Source: Bradyrhizobium sp. (GTDB lineage Bacteria > Pseudomonadota > Alphaproteobacteria > Rhizobiales > Xanthobacteraceae). From it: a stretch of 64,000 bases of DNA. Where the stretch lies: assembly GCF_016219575.1 (NCBI RefSeq), contig NZ_JACRMG010000005.1, forward strand, positions 124,001 through 188,000. The letters run 5' to 3'. How positions within the stretch are numbered: the first letter of the stretch is position 1; each line of letters begins with the position of its first letter. The notes beneath the pieces were generated by a model, which was not told the DNA's origin, searched no databases, and saw only the letters and a list, made by a program, of their open reading frames with translations. The position numbers were made by a program, and so were the translations under genes. Shown in pieces: positions 1-7,919 of the stretch.

Positions 1-1908
1 CGGATTGATCAGCACACGGCGCGCCGGGTCTTCCATCAGACCGCGCTTGCGGCGGCGGCGTTTCTCGGCCGCGCAAGTCTGCACGAAGACGATGGCCGAG
101 GTGCCCTTGAGCTCGCGGCACTCCTTCATGACCGCATCCAACTCGTCGCGATGACGCGTGATGACGCCGGGTGCGATGTCGGAAGCGGGATAGAGGTGCG
201 GATTTTCCGAGACCAGATAGATGTTGCGGATGCCCTCGGCGTGCATCTGGAAGGTGATCTGTTGCGGCGACAATTCGCCGTCGACATGCTGGCCGCCGGT
301 CATTGCGGTCGCGTCGTTATAGAGCAGCTTGTAGGTGATGTTCGCGCCGGAGGCGACCGCCTGGCGGATCGCCAGCGAGCCGGAGTGGAAATAGGTGCCG
401 TCGCCGAGATTGGCGAAGACGTGCTTTTCCTTGGTGAAGGGCGCGACACCAACCCACGGCACGCCCTCGCCTCCCATGTGGGTGTAGGTTTCGGTGTTGC
501 GGTCCATCCACAGCGCCATGAAGTGACAGCCGATGCCGGCAAAGGCGCGGCTGCCTTCCGGCACCTTGGTCGAGGTGTTGTGCGGGCAACCCGAGCAGAA
601 ATACGGCGTGCGGGTGACGGGAGCGACCGCCTGCATCTGTGTCGCCTGCCGGCCGTTGAACCAGTCTGCCTTGGCGCGAAGCATCTGCGCGATTTCGGGA
701 TTGAGATTGAGCCGGAGCAGGCGTTCGGTCAGCGAGCTCGCAAGCGAGGCAACGCTGAGTTCGGCGGCGAAGGTCAGGAAGCGCTTGTCATGGTCGTCCA
801 TCTTGCCGACGATGCGCGGGCGGACGTCGTCGCGCCAGTTGAACAGCTCCTGCTTGACCTGGTTCTCGACGATCTCGCGCCGTTCCTCGATGATGAAGAT
901 CTCCTCGAGGCCAACGGCGAAATTGCGCACGCCTTCCGGCTCCAGCGGCCAGGGCATGCCGATCTTGTACAGGCGGATGCCGATCCTGGCGGCGATGTCC
1001 TCGGTGATGCCGAGCTCGCGCAGCGCCTGGCGGATGTCCTCATAGCTCTTGCCGGACGCCATGATGCCGTAGCGGGCGTTCGGCGAATCCATGGTGACAC
1101 GGTTGATTTTGTTGGCGCGCGCGAAGGCGATCGCGGCATAGCCCTTGTAATCCTGCAGGCGCAGGTCCTGCTGATAGCGATCGTCCGGCCAGCGCATGTT
1201 GAGGCCGCCCGGCGGCATCTCGAAATCGCTGGGGATGATGAAGGGCTTCATCTCGTCGGTGAGGTCGATCTCGGCCGTGGTCTCCACGGTCTCGGTGATC
1301 ACCTTCATGCCGATCCAGCAGCCGGAGTAACGCGACATCGCGATACCCAGAAGGCCCATCTCGATCATTTCATGGATGCTGGAGGGATAGAGATAAGGCA
1401 TCAGCGCGGAGATGAAGGCGTGGTCGGACTGATGCGGAACGGTCGAGGATTTTGCGCCGTGGTCGTCGCCGGCAAGCACAAGCACACCGCCGTTCTTGGC
1501 GGAACCCGCCGTGTTGGCGTGGCGGAAGACGTCGCCGCAGCGGTCGACGCCGGGACCCTTGCCGTACCAGATACCGACCACACCATCATATTGCGCGCCG
1601 GGCGACAGGCTGAGTTGTTGCGAGCCCCAGATCGCGGTTGCCGCCAGATCCTCGTTCACGCCGGGCTGGAACTTGATGTTGTACTGCTCGAGGTGCTTTC
1701 GCGCTGCGAAGAGCTGCTGGTCGTAGCCGCCCAGGGGCGAGCCACGGTAGCCGGAAATGAAGCCTGCGGTATTCAGCCCCATCGCGCGGTCGCGCCGGAT
1801 CTGGGCCATCGGCAGGCGGACCAGCGCCTGGATGCCGGTCAGGAAGACGTGGCCGGTGCCTTGCGTGTATTTCTGGTCGAGACTGATCGGACCCTGGTTG
1901 ATTCCCAT
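1..1908 (-). CDS. Indolepyruvate ferredoxin oxidoreductase, fused alpha/beta form, N-terminal part (partial)
   Basis: The protein runs off the left edge; 636 residues are visible of a family that is usually about 1150 long. The ATG at 1908 follows an AGGG ribosome site and gives MGINQGPISLDQKY. The N-terminal part has the pyruvate-binding (IorA-like) block with FISGYRGSPLGGYD and GIWYGKGPGVDRCGD. A thiamine-pyrophosphate-domain motif CSGCPHN (C438, C441) and then GIGCHFM follow. Known family role: oxidative decarboxylation of aryl-pyruvates (or related 2-oxo acids) to acyl-CoA with ferredoxin as acceptor, acting in amino-acid breakdown. The gamma-like domain and C-terminus lie outside the window. 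It is divergent from the cytochrome c gene at 2148. The exact 2-oxo acid is not shown by the sequence. Confidence 0.9.
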   Translation of the reverse strand, partial: MGINQGPISLDQKYTQGTGHVFLTGIQALVRLPMAQIRRDRAMGLNTAGFISGYRGSPLGGYDQQLFAARKHLEQYNIKFQPGVNEDLAATAIWGSQQLSLSPGAQYDGVVGIWYGKGPGVDRCGDVFRHANTAGSAKNGGVLVLAGDDHGAKSSTVPHQSDHAFISALMPYLYPSSIHEMIEMGLLGIAMSRYSGCWIGMKVITETVETTAEIDLTDEMKPFIIPSDFEMPPGGLNMRWPDDRYQQDLRLQDYKGYAAIAFARANKINRVTMDSPNARYGIMASGKSYEDIRQALRELGITEDIAARIGIRLYKIGMPWPLEPEGVRNFAVGLEEIFIIEERREIVENQVKQELFNWRDDVRPRIVGKMDDHDKRFLTFAAELSVASLASSLTERLLRLNLNPEIAQMLRAKADWFNGRQATQMQAVAPVTRTPYFCSGCPHNTSTKVPEGSRAFAGIGCHFMALWMDRNTETYTHMGGEGVPWVGVAPFTKEKHVFANLGDGTYFHSGSLAIRQAVASGANITYKLLYNDATAMTGGQHVDGELSPQQITFQMHAEGIRNIYLVSENPHLYPASDIAPGVITRHRDELDAVMKECRELKGTSAIVFVQTCAAEKRRRRKRGLMEDPARRVLINP

Positions 1909-2147
1909 TGGTGCCCTCGTAAGCCTTGGTCGCGACGACTGATTTTTAGCTAGTCATCCAAGCTGGTTAGAGCCAGTCTATGTCGGTTTTTTCATCCCAC
2001 GCAGCACAAATCTCGGCCAGAATGCCGGCTTCGTGAAAATCGCAATTTCGTGCCGGGAAGGTCGGCAAGCCATTTCACTTTGTGTCGTGCAAAGGGCTTG
2101 GCGCGAAACGGCGTGACGCCGCTATAATGCGCCGGACTGGAGGATGG

Positions 2148-2969
2148 ATGCCAAGACGCCGCCACGGCCTCGTTGCGATTCTCATGAGCCTCGTTTTGTG
2201 CGGTGCATTCCGCAGCGAGGCCGCCGAGCCGTCGGCCGAGACCATCGCCCGCGGCAAGGCGCTGGTGGTGGCGGGCGATTGCGCAGGCTGCCACACCGCC
2301 GATCCCGCAAAGCCCTTTGCCGGGGGCAAGCGCATCGACTCTGCCTTTGGCGCTATCTACGCGCCCAATTTGACGCCGGACAACGAGACCGGGCTGGGCA
2401 AATGGCGCGACGAGGATTTTCTGCGCGCGCTGCGCCAGGGCATCGCGCCCGACGGCTCGCGCTATTATCCGGCCTTCCCCTACCCTTATTTCACGAAGCT
2501 GATCCGCGACGACATCCTGGCGATCCGCGCCTATCTCGGCTCGATCGAGCCGGTGCGCAACAAGGTAGCCCCGCCGGAGCCGCGCTTTCCCTTCAACTTC
2601 CGCGCCGGCATGCGGCTGTGGAACTGGCTGTACCTGCAGCCCGGCATCATGATGCCCGACCAGTCCAGGGGCACCGAATGGAACCGCGGCCGTTACCTCG
2701 TCGAGGGCATCGGTCACTGCGGCACCTGCCATGCCTCGAAGAATCTCCTCGGCGGCGACAAGGGACCACCCGGGTTCGCCACCTGGCTACGCAACTGGAG
2801 CGCAGACGACGTCGCCGAATATCTGCGCAGTGGACGTAGTCCCCGGAGCGACCCAAGGCCCGACGCCGGTTCCCTGATGCGGGAGGTCATCGCCAATTCG
2901 ACGTCGAAGATGAGCGACGGCGACATTCGCGCCATGGCCGTCTACCTGAAGTCCCTCTATGCGCGCTGA
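2148..2969 (+). CDS. Exported diheme cytochrome c
   Basis: From the ATG at 2148 the product is 273 residues. It begins with a signal peptide (MPRRRHGL, hydrophobic core, cleavage near SEAAEP), which decides this start over in-frame ATGs at 2082 and 2127; GGAGG lies at 2139-2143. There are two c-type heme sites, CAGCH at 45-49 and CGTCH at 191-195, each in a cytochrome c fold. The second half has GRYLVEGIGHCGTC, as in the cytochrome subunits of membrane-linked alcohol, gluconate or sorbitol dehydrogenases. That family passes electrons from a periplasmic dehydrogenase to the quinone pool or oxidase. No dehydrogenase subunit is beside it, and it has two rather than three heme sites, so the partner is unknown. 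Confidence 0.85.
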   Translation: MPRRRHGLVAILMSLVLCGAFRSEAAEPSAETIARGKALVVAGDCAGCHTADPAKPFAGGKRIDSAFGAIYAPNLTPDNETGLGKWRDEDFLRALRQGIAPDGSRYYPAFPYPYFTKLIRDDILAIRAYLGSIEPVRNKVAPPEPRFPFNFRAGMRLWNWLYLQPGIMMPDQSRGTEWNRGRYLVEGIGHCGTCHASKNLLGGDKGPPGFATWLRNWSADDVAEYLRSGRSPRSDPRPDAGSLMREVIANSTSKMSDGDIRAMAVYLKSLYAR

Positions 2970-2986
2970 CGGTTCAGGGGAAAATA

Positions 2987-3628
2987 CTACTTCCTGTCCT
3001 CACTGAACACGAATTTGGGCATCTCCCATTTGTAGCGGATCGCGAGCAGGCGGAAGCTGATGCCCAGCACGAATGTCAGCGCCGTCCAGATTTCGTCGTT
3101 CAGCTTCAGCCCGAAGGCAGTCGCATAGAACAGCCCGGTGACCACGGAGACGCTGGCGTAGAGCTCGGAGCGGAACAGCAGCGGCACGTCGTTGCAGAGG
3201 ACGTCGCGCAGCACGCCGCCCGCGCATCCCGTGACCATGCCGGCGACGATGACGATCGGCAGCGAGGCATTCATCTGCCAGGCGACATCGCAGCCGGCCA
3301 TGGTGAAGACGACCAACCCGATCGCGTCGAGGACGAGAAATGCCGCGTTGAGCCGGTGCACCAGCCGCGCAATGGGGATGGTGAGCAGGGCGGCAACCGA
3401 GATCAGCCCCAGCAGCCACGGCCGCTCCACCCATGCAAGCGGATAATGACCGAGCAGCACGTCGCGGATGGTGCCGCCGCCGAGCGCGGTAATGCAGCTC
3501 AGCATGCACACACCCGCCCAATCCATGCTGCGCCGCCCGGCCGCCAGCGCCGCCGTCATCGCCTGGGCGGCAATCGCGATGAGCGACAGCCCCTGCAGCA
3601 TGAAATCACCGGATGGCAGGCCCCACAT
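2987..3628 (-). CDS. TRIC cation channel / UPF0126 family membrane protein
   Basis: The product is 213 residues and almost entirely hydrophobic, with about seven membrane helices arranged as two related halves. Each half carries the family signature: GGGTIRDVLLG near residue 50 and GGVLRDVLCND near residue 138. These are the two glycine-rich UPF0126 repeats of bacterial TRIC-like (YicG) proteins, which form trimeric cation-permeable channels. It is convergent with the cytochrome gene (17 bases between stops) and stands alone, so it is probably monocistronic. The physiological ion is not known from sequence. Confidence 0.85.
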   Translation of the reverse strand: MWGLPSGDFMLQGLSLIAIAAQAMTAALAAGRRSMDWAGVCMLSCITALGGGTIRDVLLGHYPLAWVERPWLLGLISVAALLTIPIARLVHRLNAAFLVLDAIGLVVFTMAGCDVAWQMNASLPIVIVAGMVTGCAGGVLRDVLCNDVPLLFRSELYASVSVVTGLFYATAFGLKLNDEIWTALTFVLGISFRLLAIRYKWEMPKFVFSEDRK

Positions 3629-3677
3629 CGAACCCTCTTCGATTCATTTCCATGGAACCTACGTCGCGGGTTCCGCC

Positions 3678-3725
3678 ATGAACAGCCTGCAATGAACAGC
3701 CTGCAATGAACAGCCTGCAATGAAC
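3678..3725. repeat. 14-bp tandem repeat, 3 full copies plus a partial fourth
   Basis: The unit ATGAACAGCCTGCA repeats exactly at 3678-3691, 3692-3705 and 3706-3719, and ATGAAC follows at 3720-3725. It lies between the divergent TRIC-family gene and the small membrane protein at 3795. Each unit holds an ATG, but the frames soon close. Confidence 0.9.
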
Positions 3726-3794
3726 GCACCGCGGTTCCCGGAACATCCGCGGCCCCCGGAGGTTGTCTCGCGGCAATAACGGAGGAACCCGATC

Positions 3795-4196
3795 ATGGCT
3801 TACCAACCCACCGATCCCTACCGCGCGCCGTTGTCGGAGGAGGAGATCGCCCGGCAGGCGAGGCTGAACAGCCTCGACACCGAGATCCAGCCGAACCCGA
3901 TGCTCGACGAGGGCGGGCCGAGCGGCACCAAGGTCGCGATGTTTGCCGTCGCCATCGCCGTGGTGCTCGGCGCCCTGTTCTATGGGCTGAACAACACCAG
4001 CGTGAACCAGGCCGGCACTGAGCCGAGCGCCCGCACCGCCCAGACCCAGCCGGCCAATCCGGCCGCGCCTCCGGGCATGCGCGACGTCACGCCGAAGGCC
4101 AACAGCGCGCCCGGCACGACCACCGGTGCGGCCCCGGCCCGTCCGGCGGCGCCTTCGCCGAGCACACCGCAGACTGACAATCCAGGTGCCAAGTAG
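3795..4196 (+). CDS. Hypothetical single-pass membrane protein, Pro/Ala/Thr-rich tail
   Basis: 133 residues; GGAGG sits 10 bases before the ATG. Residues 1-47 are polar and soluble, with a charged stretch (LSEEEIARQARLNSLD). One membrane helix follows at about 48-66 (VAMFAVAIAVVLGALFYGL), then a low-complexity tail rich in Pro, Ala, Thr and Ser that should be periplasmic. I recognise no domain. Similar small anchored proteins are common in Bradyrhizobium. It is followed closely by an intrinsic terminator, so it is transcribed alone. Confidence 0.75.
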   Translation: MAYQPTDPYRAPLSEEEIARQARLNSLDTEIQPNPMLDEGGPSGTKVAMFAVAIAVVLGALFYGLNNTSVNQAGTEPSARTAQTQPANPAAPPGMRDVTPKANSAPGTTTGAAPARPAAPSPSTPQTDNPGAK

Positions 4197-4242
4197 GGTA
4201 TGGAGTAGCACGTAGCGTAACGCGCAAGCAGCGAGAGCAACT

Positions 4243-4275
4243 GCCGCGGGCAAATTGCCCGCGGCGTTTTCTTGT
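4243..4275 (+). terminator. Intrinsic terminator after the small membrane protein
   Basis: GCCGCGGGC (4243-4251) and GCCCGCGGC (4257-4265) form a perfect 9-bp stem over AAATT, followed by a T-rich tract (GTTTTCTTG). It lies 47 bases after the stop at 4196. Confidence 0.8.
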
Positions 4276-4280
4276 TTTCT

Positions 4281-4409
4281 TCTCCCTCGCTCCGCTCTTG
4301 CGGGGAGAGGGCTGGGGTGAGGGGTTGCCTCAACACGCGAACTCGTCGTGAGTCCCCCTCACCCGGATTGCTTCGCAATCCGACCTCTCCCCGCGCGCGG
4401 GGAGAGGTG
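4281..4409. repeat. Rhizobiales-type intergenic inverted repeat
   Basis: The left arm, GCGGGGAGAGGGCTGGGGTG, is answered by CCCCTCACCCGG...CCTCTCCCCGC on the right, with the smaller palindromes GGATTGCTTCGCAATCC (4364-4380) and CTCCCCGCGCGCGGGGAG (4387-4404). Such elements are scattered between genes in Bradyrhizobium genomes. Here it fills the gap between two convergent genes. Confidence 0.7.
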
Positions 4410-4419
4410 AACTGGAAGC

Positions 4420-5232
4420 TCAACCAAACATCTTGTTCAATTCGCCGCCGGGATAGCCGCTGGCGAATTCGGTGAACGTCCCCTTCTCGGCCATTTCCTT
4501 CGACGCCTTCATGAAGCCGGCCCAGGCCATGCGGGCAAGCGAGCCGCCGACGCTGATGCGGCGCACGCCGAGGCTGCCTGCATCCGCAAGCGACGGGCCG
4601 GCGGCGCCGACCAGCAGATTGACCGGCCGTGGATGCACCGCCTTCACGACGGCGGAAATCTCCTCCCTGGTCGAGATGCCTGGCGCGTACAGGCAATCCG
4701 CGCCCGCCTCGGCATAGGCGGTCAGCCGGTCGATCACGAGATTGAGGTCCTTCACGCCGCGCAAAAACGCTTCGCAGCGGCCGGTGAGGAGCACGCCGGA
4801 ATTGTCGGCATCGATCGCCTTGCGCGCCGCCTTGATACGCTCGACCGCGAGCGCGCGGTCGAACAAGGGCTTGGCGGCATCGCCGGTGAAATCCTCGATC
4901 GACAGGCCGGCGAGGCCGGTCTTCACGGCGCGCGCGACGTTGACGGCGACCTTGTCCGGCTCATGCGCAAAGCCGTCCTCGAAGTCGGCGTTGACGGGGA
5001 TATCGACCGCAGCCGAGATCGCGGCGAGATGGTCGCAGACGTCATCGACGGTGACGCGGTTGTCCGGCTTGCCGATGGTCCAGGCGAAGCCGGCGCTGGT
5101 GGAGGCCAGCGCCTTGAAGCCGAGATGCTGCAACGCCTTGGCGCTGCCGACGTCGAAGGGATTGGGGATGATGAAGCACCCGGACTCGTGGAGCTTCCGG
5201 AAGGCGGCGCGCTTGTCAGCAGTTGTCAGCAT
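4420..5232 (-). CDS. Isocitrate lyase / PEP phosphonomutase family protein
   Basis: 270 residues from the ATG at 5232, which follows GGGGAGAG; the upstream open frame is not coding. The whole length is an ICL/PEPM TIM barrel: substrate-loop region IPNPFDVGSAKALQHLGF, metal-binding region NADFEDGFAH (about 92-101), then SIEDFTGD and LLTGRCEAFL. The catalytic KKCGH of isocitrate and methylisocitrate lyases is absent, so it belongs to the broader 'PEP phosphonomutase and related' group, which cleaves or rearranges oxaloacetate-like acids. The substrate is not known. The NIPSNAP gene is 68 bases upstream on the same strand, so the two may be co-transcribed. Confidence 0.85.
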   Translation of the reverse strand: MLTTADKRAAFRKLHESGCFIIPNPFDVGSAKALQHLGFKALASTSAGFAWTIGKPDNRVTVDDVCDHLAAISAAVDIPVNADFEDGFAHEPDKVAVNVARAVKTGLAGLSIEDFTGDAAKPLFDRALAVERIKAARKAIDADNSGVLLTGRCEAFLRGVKDLNLVIDRLTAYAEAGADCLYAPGISTREEISAVVKAVHPRPVNLLVGAAGPSLADAGSLGVRRISVGGSLARMAWAGFMKASKEMAEKGTFTEFASGYPGGELNKMFG

Positions 5233-5300
5233 GATCTCTCCCCATTGTCGTTTGTTGGCGCGGGGAAGATAGGAATGCGATGCCGCCTTCGCCAGCCGCC

Positions 5301-5609
5301 TCACGCCACGACCTTGCGCAGGAAAGTGCGCTCTTCCGCCAGGATGAATTTGTGTTCCTCGGCGAAACCAAAATTCGCCGAACCGTCCGCGTCCGCCCGC
5401 AGCCGCGCGCGATAGCTTTCGTAGGATGCCAGGCTGTCGAACGAGATCAGCGCGAAGGCGATGTTGTTGGTGCCCTCGTGCGGCATCCAGTAGCCGATCA
5501 GGTCGCCGCCGCATTTCGGGATGATGCTGAGCCAGTTCTTCGAATACTGCTCGAACATCGCGCGCTTGAAGGGGTCGAGCTGATAGCGGATGAAGACGGT
5601 GACGGTCAT
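5301..5609 (-). CDS. NIPSNAP family protein
   Basis: 102 residues from the ATG at 5609, preceded by GAGG. An upstream in-frame start at 5633 would add eight residues without a clear ribosome site. It is a single NIPSNAP / dimeric alpha-beta barrel domain: [26 protein letters not shown], then [16 protein letters not shown] and [18 protein letters not shown]. Members are small cytoplasmic proteins of uncertain catalytic role. It is divergent from the ArsR-type regulator (73 bases between starts), which may control it together with the lyase gene downstream. Confidence 0.85.
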   Translation of the reverse strand: MTVTVFIRYQLDPFKRAMFEQYSKNWLSIIPKCGGDLIGYWMPHEGTNNIAFALISFDSLASYESYRARLRADADGSANFGFAEEHKFILAEERTFLRKVVA

Positions 5610-5682
5610 GAGCGCCTCGATTGCCGAACTCACTCGATCCTATCCCCTTGCCTGACATCAATGCTTCGTCTATCATCGAACT

Positions 5683-6381
5683 ATGAAAGTCGGTCCCGAT
5701 ATTTCCATGGTCGCCGCCCTCGTCGGCGATCCCGCGCGCTCCAACATGCTGACGGCGCTGATGAGCGGCCGGGCCCTGACGGCCAGCGAGCTGGCGCAGG
5801 AGGCCGGCATCACGCCGCAGACCGCGAGTTCGCATCTGGCCAAGCTCGAGGCCGGCGGGCTGATCGAGCCGGAGAAGCAGGGCCGCCACCGCTACTACCG
5901 CCTCACCGGTCCCGACGTCGCCCTCGTGCTCGAGGGGCTGGCGGGGCTCGCCGCGCGCGCCGGCCACATGCGCGTGCGGACGGGGCCGAAGGATCCGGCG
6001 CTGCGCCGCGCCCGCATCTGCTACGACCATCTCGCCGGCGATCTCGGCGTGCAGATGCTGGATAGCCTGCGCAAGCAGCGCCTGGTGCGGCAAAGCAAGG
6101 AGACAATCGAACTCACCGGCGAAGGCCGGCGCTTCATGGCCCAGAGCCTGCAGATCGATGCCGATGCCCTCGCCCATCCGCGCCGGCCGGTGTGCAAGGC
6201 GTGCCTCGACTGGAGCGAGCGGCGCCATCACCTGGCAGGCACGCTGGGCGCTGCGATCATGACGCGCTTCACCGAACTGAACTGGGCGGCGCGCGACGCT
6301 GCGCCCGGCAGCCGCGTCGTCAATTTCACCCGCAACGGCGAAAAGCGCTTTGCCGCGCTGTTCGGTGCGGCTGCGGGTTAG
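5683..6381 (+). CDS. ArsR-type winged-helix transcriptional regulator
   Basis: 232 residues. The N-terminal winged helix spans about 10-80: GDPARSNMLTALMSGRALTASELAQ, recognition helix ITPQTASSHLAKLEAGGLI, wing KQGRHRYYRL. The C-terminal half, with KACLDWSERRHHLAG at about 172-186, is typical of the long ArsR regulators (over 200 residues) and lacks the CXC metal site of ArsR/SmtB, so metal sensing is not indicated. It is transcribed away from the NIPSNAP and lyase genes; auto-regulation through the shared 73-base gap is likely by analogy. Confidence 0.85.
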   Translation: MKVGPDISMVAALVGDPARSNMLTALMSGRALTASELAQEAGITPQTASSHLAKLEAGGLIEPEKQGRHRYYRLTGPDVALVLEGLAGLAARAGHMRVRTGPKDPALRRARICYDHLAGDLGVQMLDSLRKQRLVRQSKETIELTGEGRRFMAQSLQIDADALAHPRRPVCKACLDWSERRHHLAGTLGAAIMTRFTELNWAARDAAPGSRVVNFTRNGEKRFAALFGAAAG

Positions 6382-6470
6382 CATTCAAGGATCAAGGAAA
6401 AGGGGAAAGGCAGAAATCGTTCGATCCCTGCCTTCTCCGGCTGGTGGCGAACCCGTTACCGGACCGCGGC

Positions 6471-6800
6471 TCACCAGTAACGGCGGCGCCAATAGCGACG
6501 GCGCCAACGACGGCGGCGATAGCCCCACCAGCGGCGGCGGCGCCAGCCCCAATGCCGGCGGCGATACCCCCAACGGCGGCCCCAGCCGCGATGACGGCCG
6601 CGGCCCCATCGCACTTCTTCCGGCTGGAGCTGATCGGTCTCGTCCTTCGACGTCACGGCGGGCTGCGCGGGATTCTGAGGCAGTTTCGCGTCCTCGTTGA
6701 GAGGCTGCGGCATCAGCGGTGCGGCCTGCGCGGTCGCGGCGAACGCCGCGACACCGGCGGCCAGGCCTGCAGCGATCCTGAGAAATTCCCGGCGTTCCAT
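6471..6800 (-). CDS. Tat-exported small protein with Arg/Trp/Tyr-rich repetitive tail
   Basis: 109 residues from the ATG at 6800, which follows GGAGGAG; an earlier ATG at 6842 lacks one. It opens with a twin-arginine signal, MERREFLRIAAGLAAG, with cleavage near AQA-AP (about residue 27). A short linker (PQNPAQPAVTSKDETDQLQPEE) leads into about 45 residues built almost only of R, W, G, Y and H (RRWGYRRRHWGWRRRRWWG and similar). No enzyme domain is visible. Similar RW-rich Tat proteins occur in Bradyrhizobium; their role is unknown, though the tail should bind polyanions or heme-like ligands. It is convergent with the ArsR-type gene. Confidence 0.75.
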   Translation of the reverse strand: MERREFLRIAAGLAAGVAAFAATAQAAPLMPQPLNEDAKLPQNPAQPAVTSKDETDQLQPEEVRWGRGRHRGWGRRWGYRRRHWGWRRRRWWGYRRRRWRRRYWRRRYW

Positions 6801-6936
6801 GATTTGCTCCTCCAGTCGCGCGTGATGCGATACGAGTTTCACCGCGCCGTGATGAATGCGTGCTGAACCGTGCGTTCATGTTTGTGGCACGCGTGGCCAG
6901 GAGGAAAAGTCGCGAGCGAGAGTCTTGTTCCAACGA

Positions 6937-6962
6937 GTCGTCCCGGCGCAGGCCGGGACGAC
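6937..6962. repeat. Short palindromic repeat (GTCGTCCCGGC hairpin)
   Basis: GTCGTCCCGGC (6937-6947) and GCCGGGACGAC (6952-6962) form a perfect 11-bp stem with a 4-base loop. This is a frequent intergenic palindrome in Rhizobiales. It lies between two co-directional small exported-protein genes. Confidence 0.7.
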
Positions 6963-7029
6963 AACGGAATTTGCGGAGTCAGCTTGGACAACAAGAGCGA
7001 CAGGCTTCGCCCTACCCATCCCACGAAAT

Positions 7030-7464
7030 CTACTTCTTCTTCATCCGGTCCAGCATTTCCTGGCCCTGCTTCATCATCTTCTGCATCATCTCGTCAGCCT
7101 TGGCGTCGTCGTCATCGTCGGCTTTGTCAGCCTTGTCAGCGCCCTTGGGCGGCGCCGATGGGTCGGGGCAATTGGCGGTGACGCCCTTGACGCGGGTCCA
7201 GCTGTGGCCTTCGGCGGCCTTCTCGGTACACATCACGAAATCCTTCGCGCCTGACGGCACCGGCTTGACGCAGACAACGGTGGAAATGCCGCCCGGCAGC
7301 GCCATGTCGCAATTCACCTCGCAGGCCATCACTTGCGAATAGGGATTGCTGGCGGTGACCGTGACCGTCTTCCTGTCGGCGCCCAGTGTGCAGGTCGCAA
7401 CGTCGGCGGCACAGGCTTGCCCGGCAATCAGCATTGCCGCGGCGGTACCGATCCGGAATTTCAT
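7030..7464 (-). CDS. Hypothetical secreted Cys-containing protein with Lys/Asp/Met-rich C-terminus
   Basis: 144 residues from the ATG at 7464, which has AGGGGG upstream; an in-frame start at 7482 would only extend the signal. The signal peptide MKFRIGTAAAMLIAGQACA ends near residue 19. The mature part has six cysteines (TCT, ACEVNC, VCV, MCT, NCP), enough for three disulfides in the periplasm, then a charged tail (KGADKADKADDDDDAK) and a Met/Lys helix (MMQKMMKQGQEMLDRMKKK). I recognise no family. The Met-rich end could be structural or bind metal; that is inference only. Confidence 0.7.
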   Translation of the reverse strand: MKFRIGTAAAMLIAGQACAADVATCTLGADRKTVTVTASNPYSQVMACEVNCDMALPGGISTVVCVKPVPSGAKDFVMCTEKAAEGHSWTRVKGVTANCPDPSAPPKGADKADKADDDDDAKADEMMQKMMKQGQEMLDRMKKK

Positions 7465-7584
7465 GAAGCCCCCTTCTCTCACCAGCGATGCCCTTGGTCG
7501 CCGTGGTGGAGAGAAGGGTTCGATGCCTTCGCCTCGTCATTCCGAGGCGCGCCTCTTGGCGCGAGCCCCTAATGACGGCGCCAC

Positions 7585-7902
7585 TCACGTCCCCGCAAAC
7601 TCCTCCGCCAGCACCAGCACCTCGCGCGTGCGGGTGACGTCGGGCCAGTCGCGGTTGAAGTCGGCGATCAGGCGCTTCATCTCCTCGCCGCCGGTGGCGC
7701 GCTCGAGCGCGGCCTTGTCGGCAAACCGGTGCATCGCCTGGTGCAGCGAGGGATCGGTGGCGCTCCAGAACCGCCACGCCTTCTGCACGCCGAACGATCG
7801 GGTCGCATCCGGCAGATGCTCGCGCGAATACTAGGTGTCGAAGGCCGCGCGCTTGGCGGGATCGCTGACGGTGGCGCGGACGATGAAATAGGCGGCTGGC
7901 AT
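7585..7902 (-). pseudogene. Small alpha/beta-barrel-like protein interrupted by an in-frame TAG
   Basis: Reading from the ATG at 7902 (after GGAGGAAACC) gives MPAAYFIVRATVSDPAKRAAFDT, then TAG at 7833-7831, then YSREHLPDATRSFGVQKAWRFW through to a natural stop at 7585. The frame on both sides is clearly one protein of about 105 residues that looks like a dimeric alpha-beta barrel monooxygenase-like domain. The stop falls where a Trp (TGG) would fit (DTWYSREHLP). A restart at the ATG at 7788 would lack the first beta strand. It is 17 bases after the HpcH-like gene, so it is probably the last gene of that operon. Confidence 0.65.
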
Positions 7903-7919
7903 GGTTTCCTCCATTCTTC

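Noticed and set aside
151..1953. 600-codon open frame on the plus strand opposite the indolepyruvate oxidoreductase
   Set aside because: It is the antisense shadow of a well-supported gene; high GC at third codon positions keeps such frames open.
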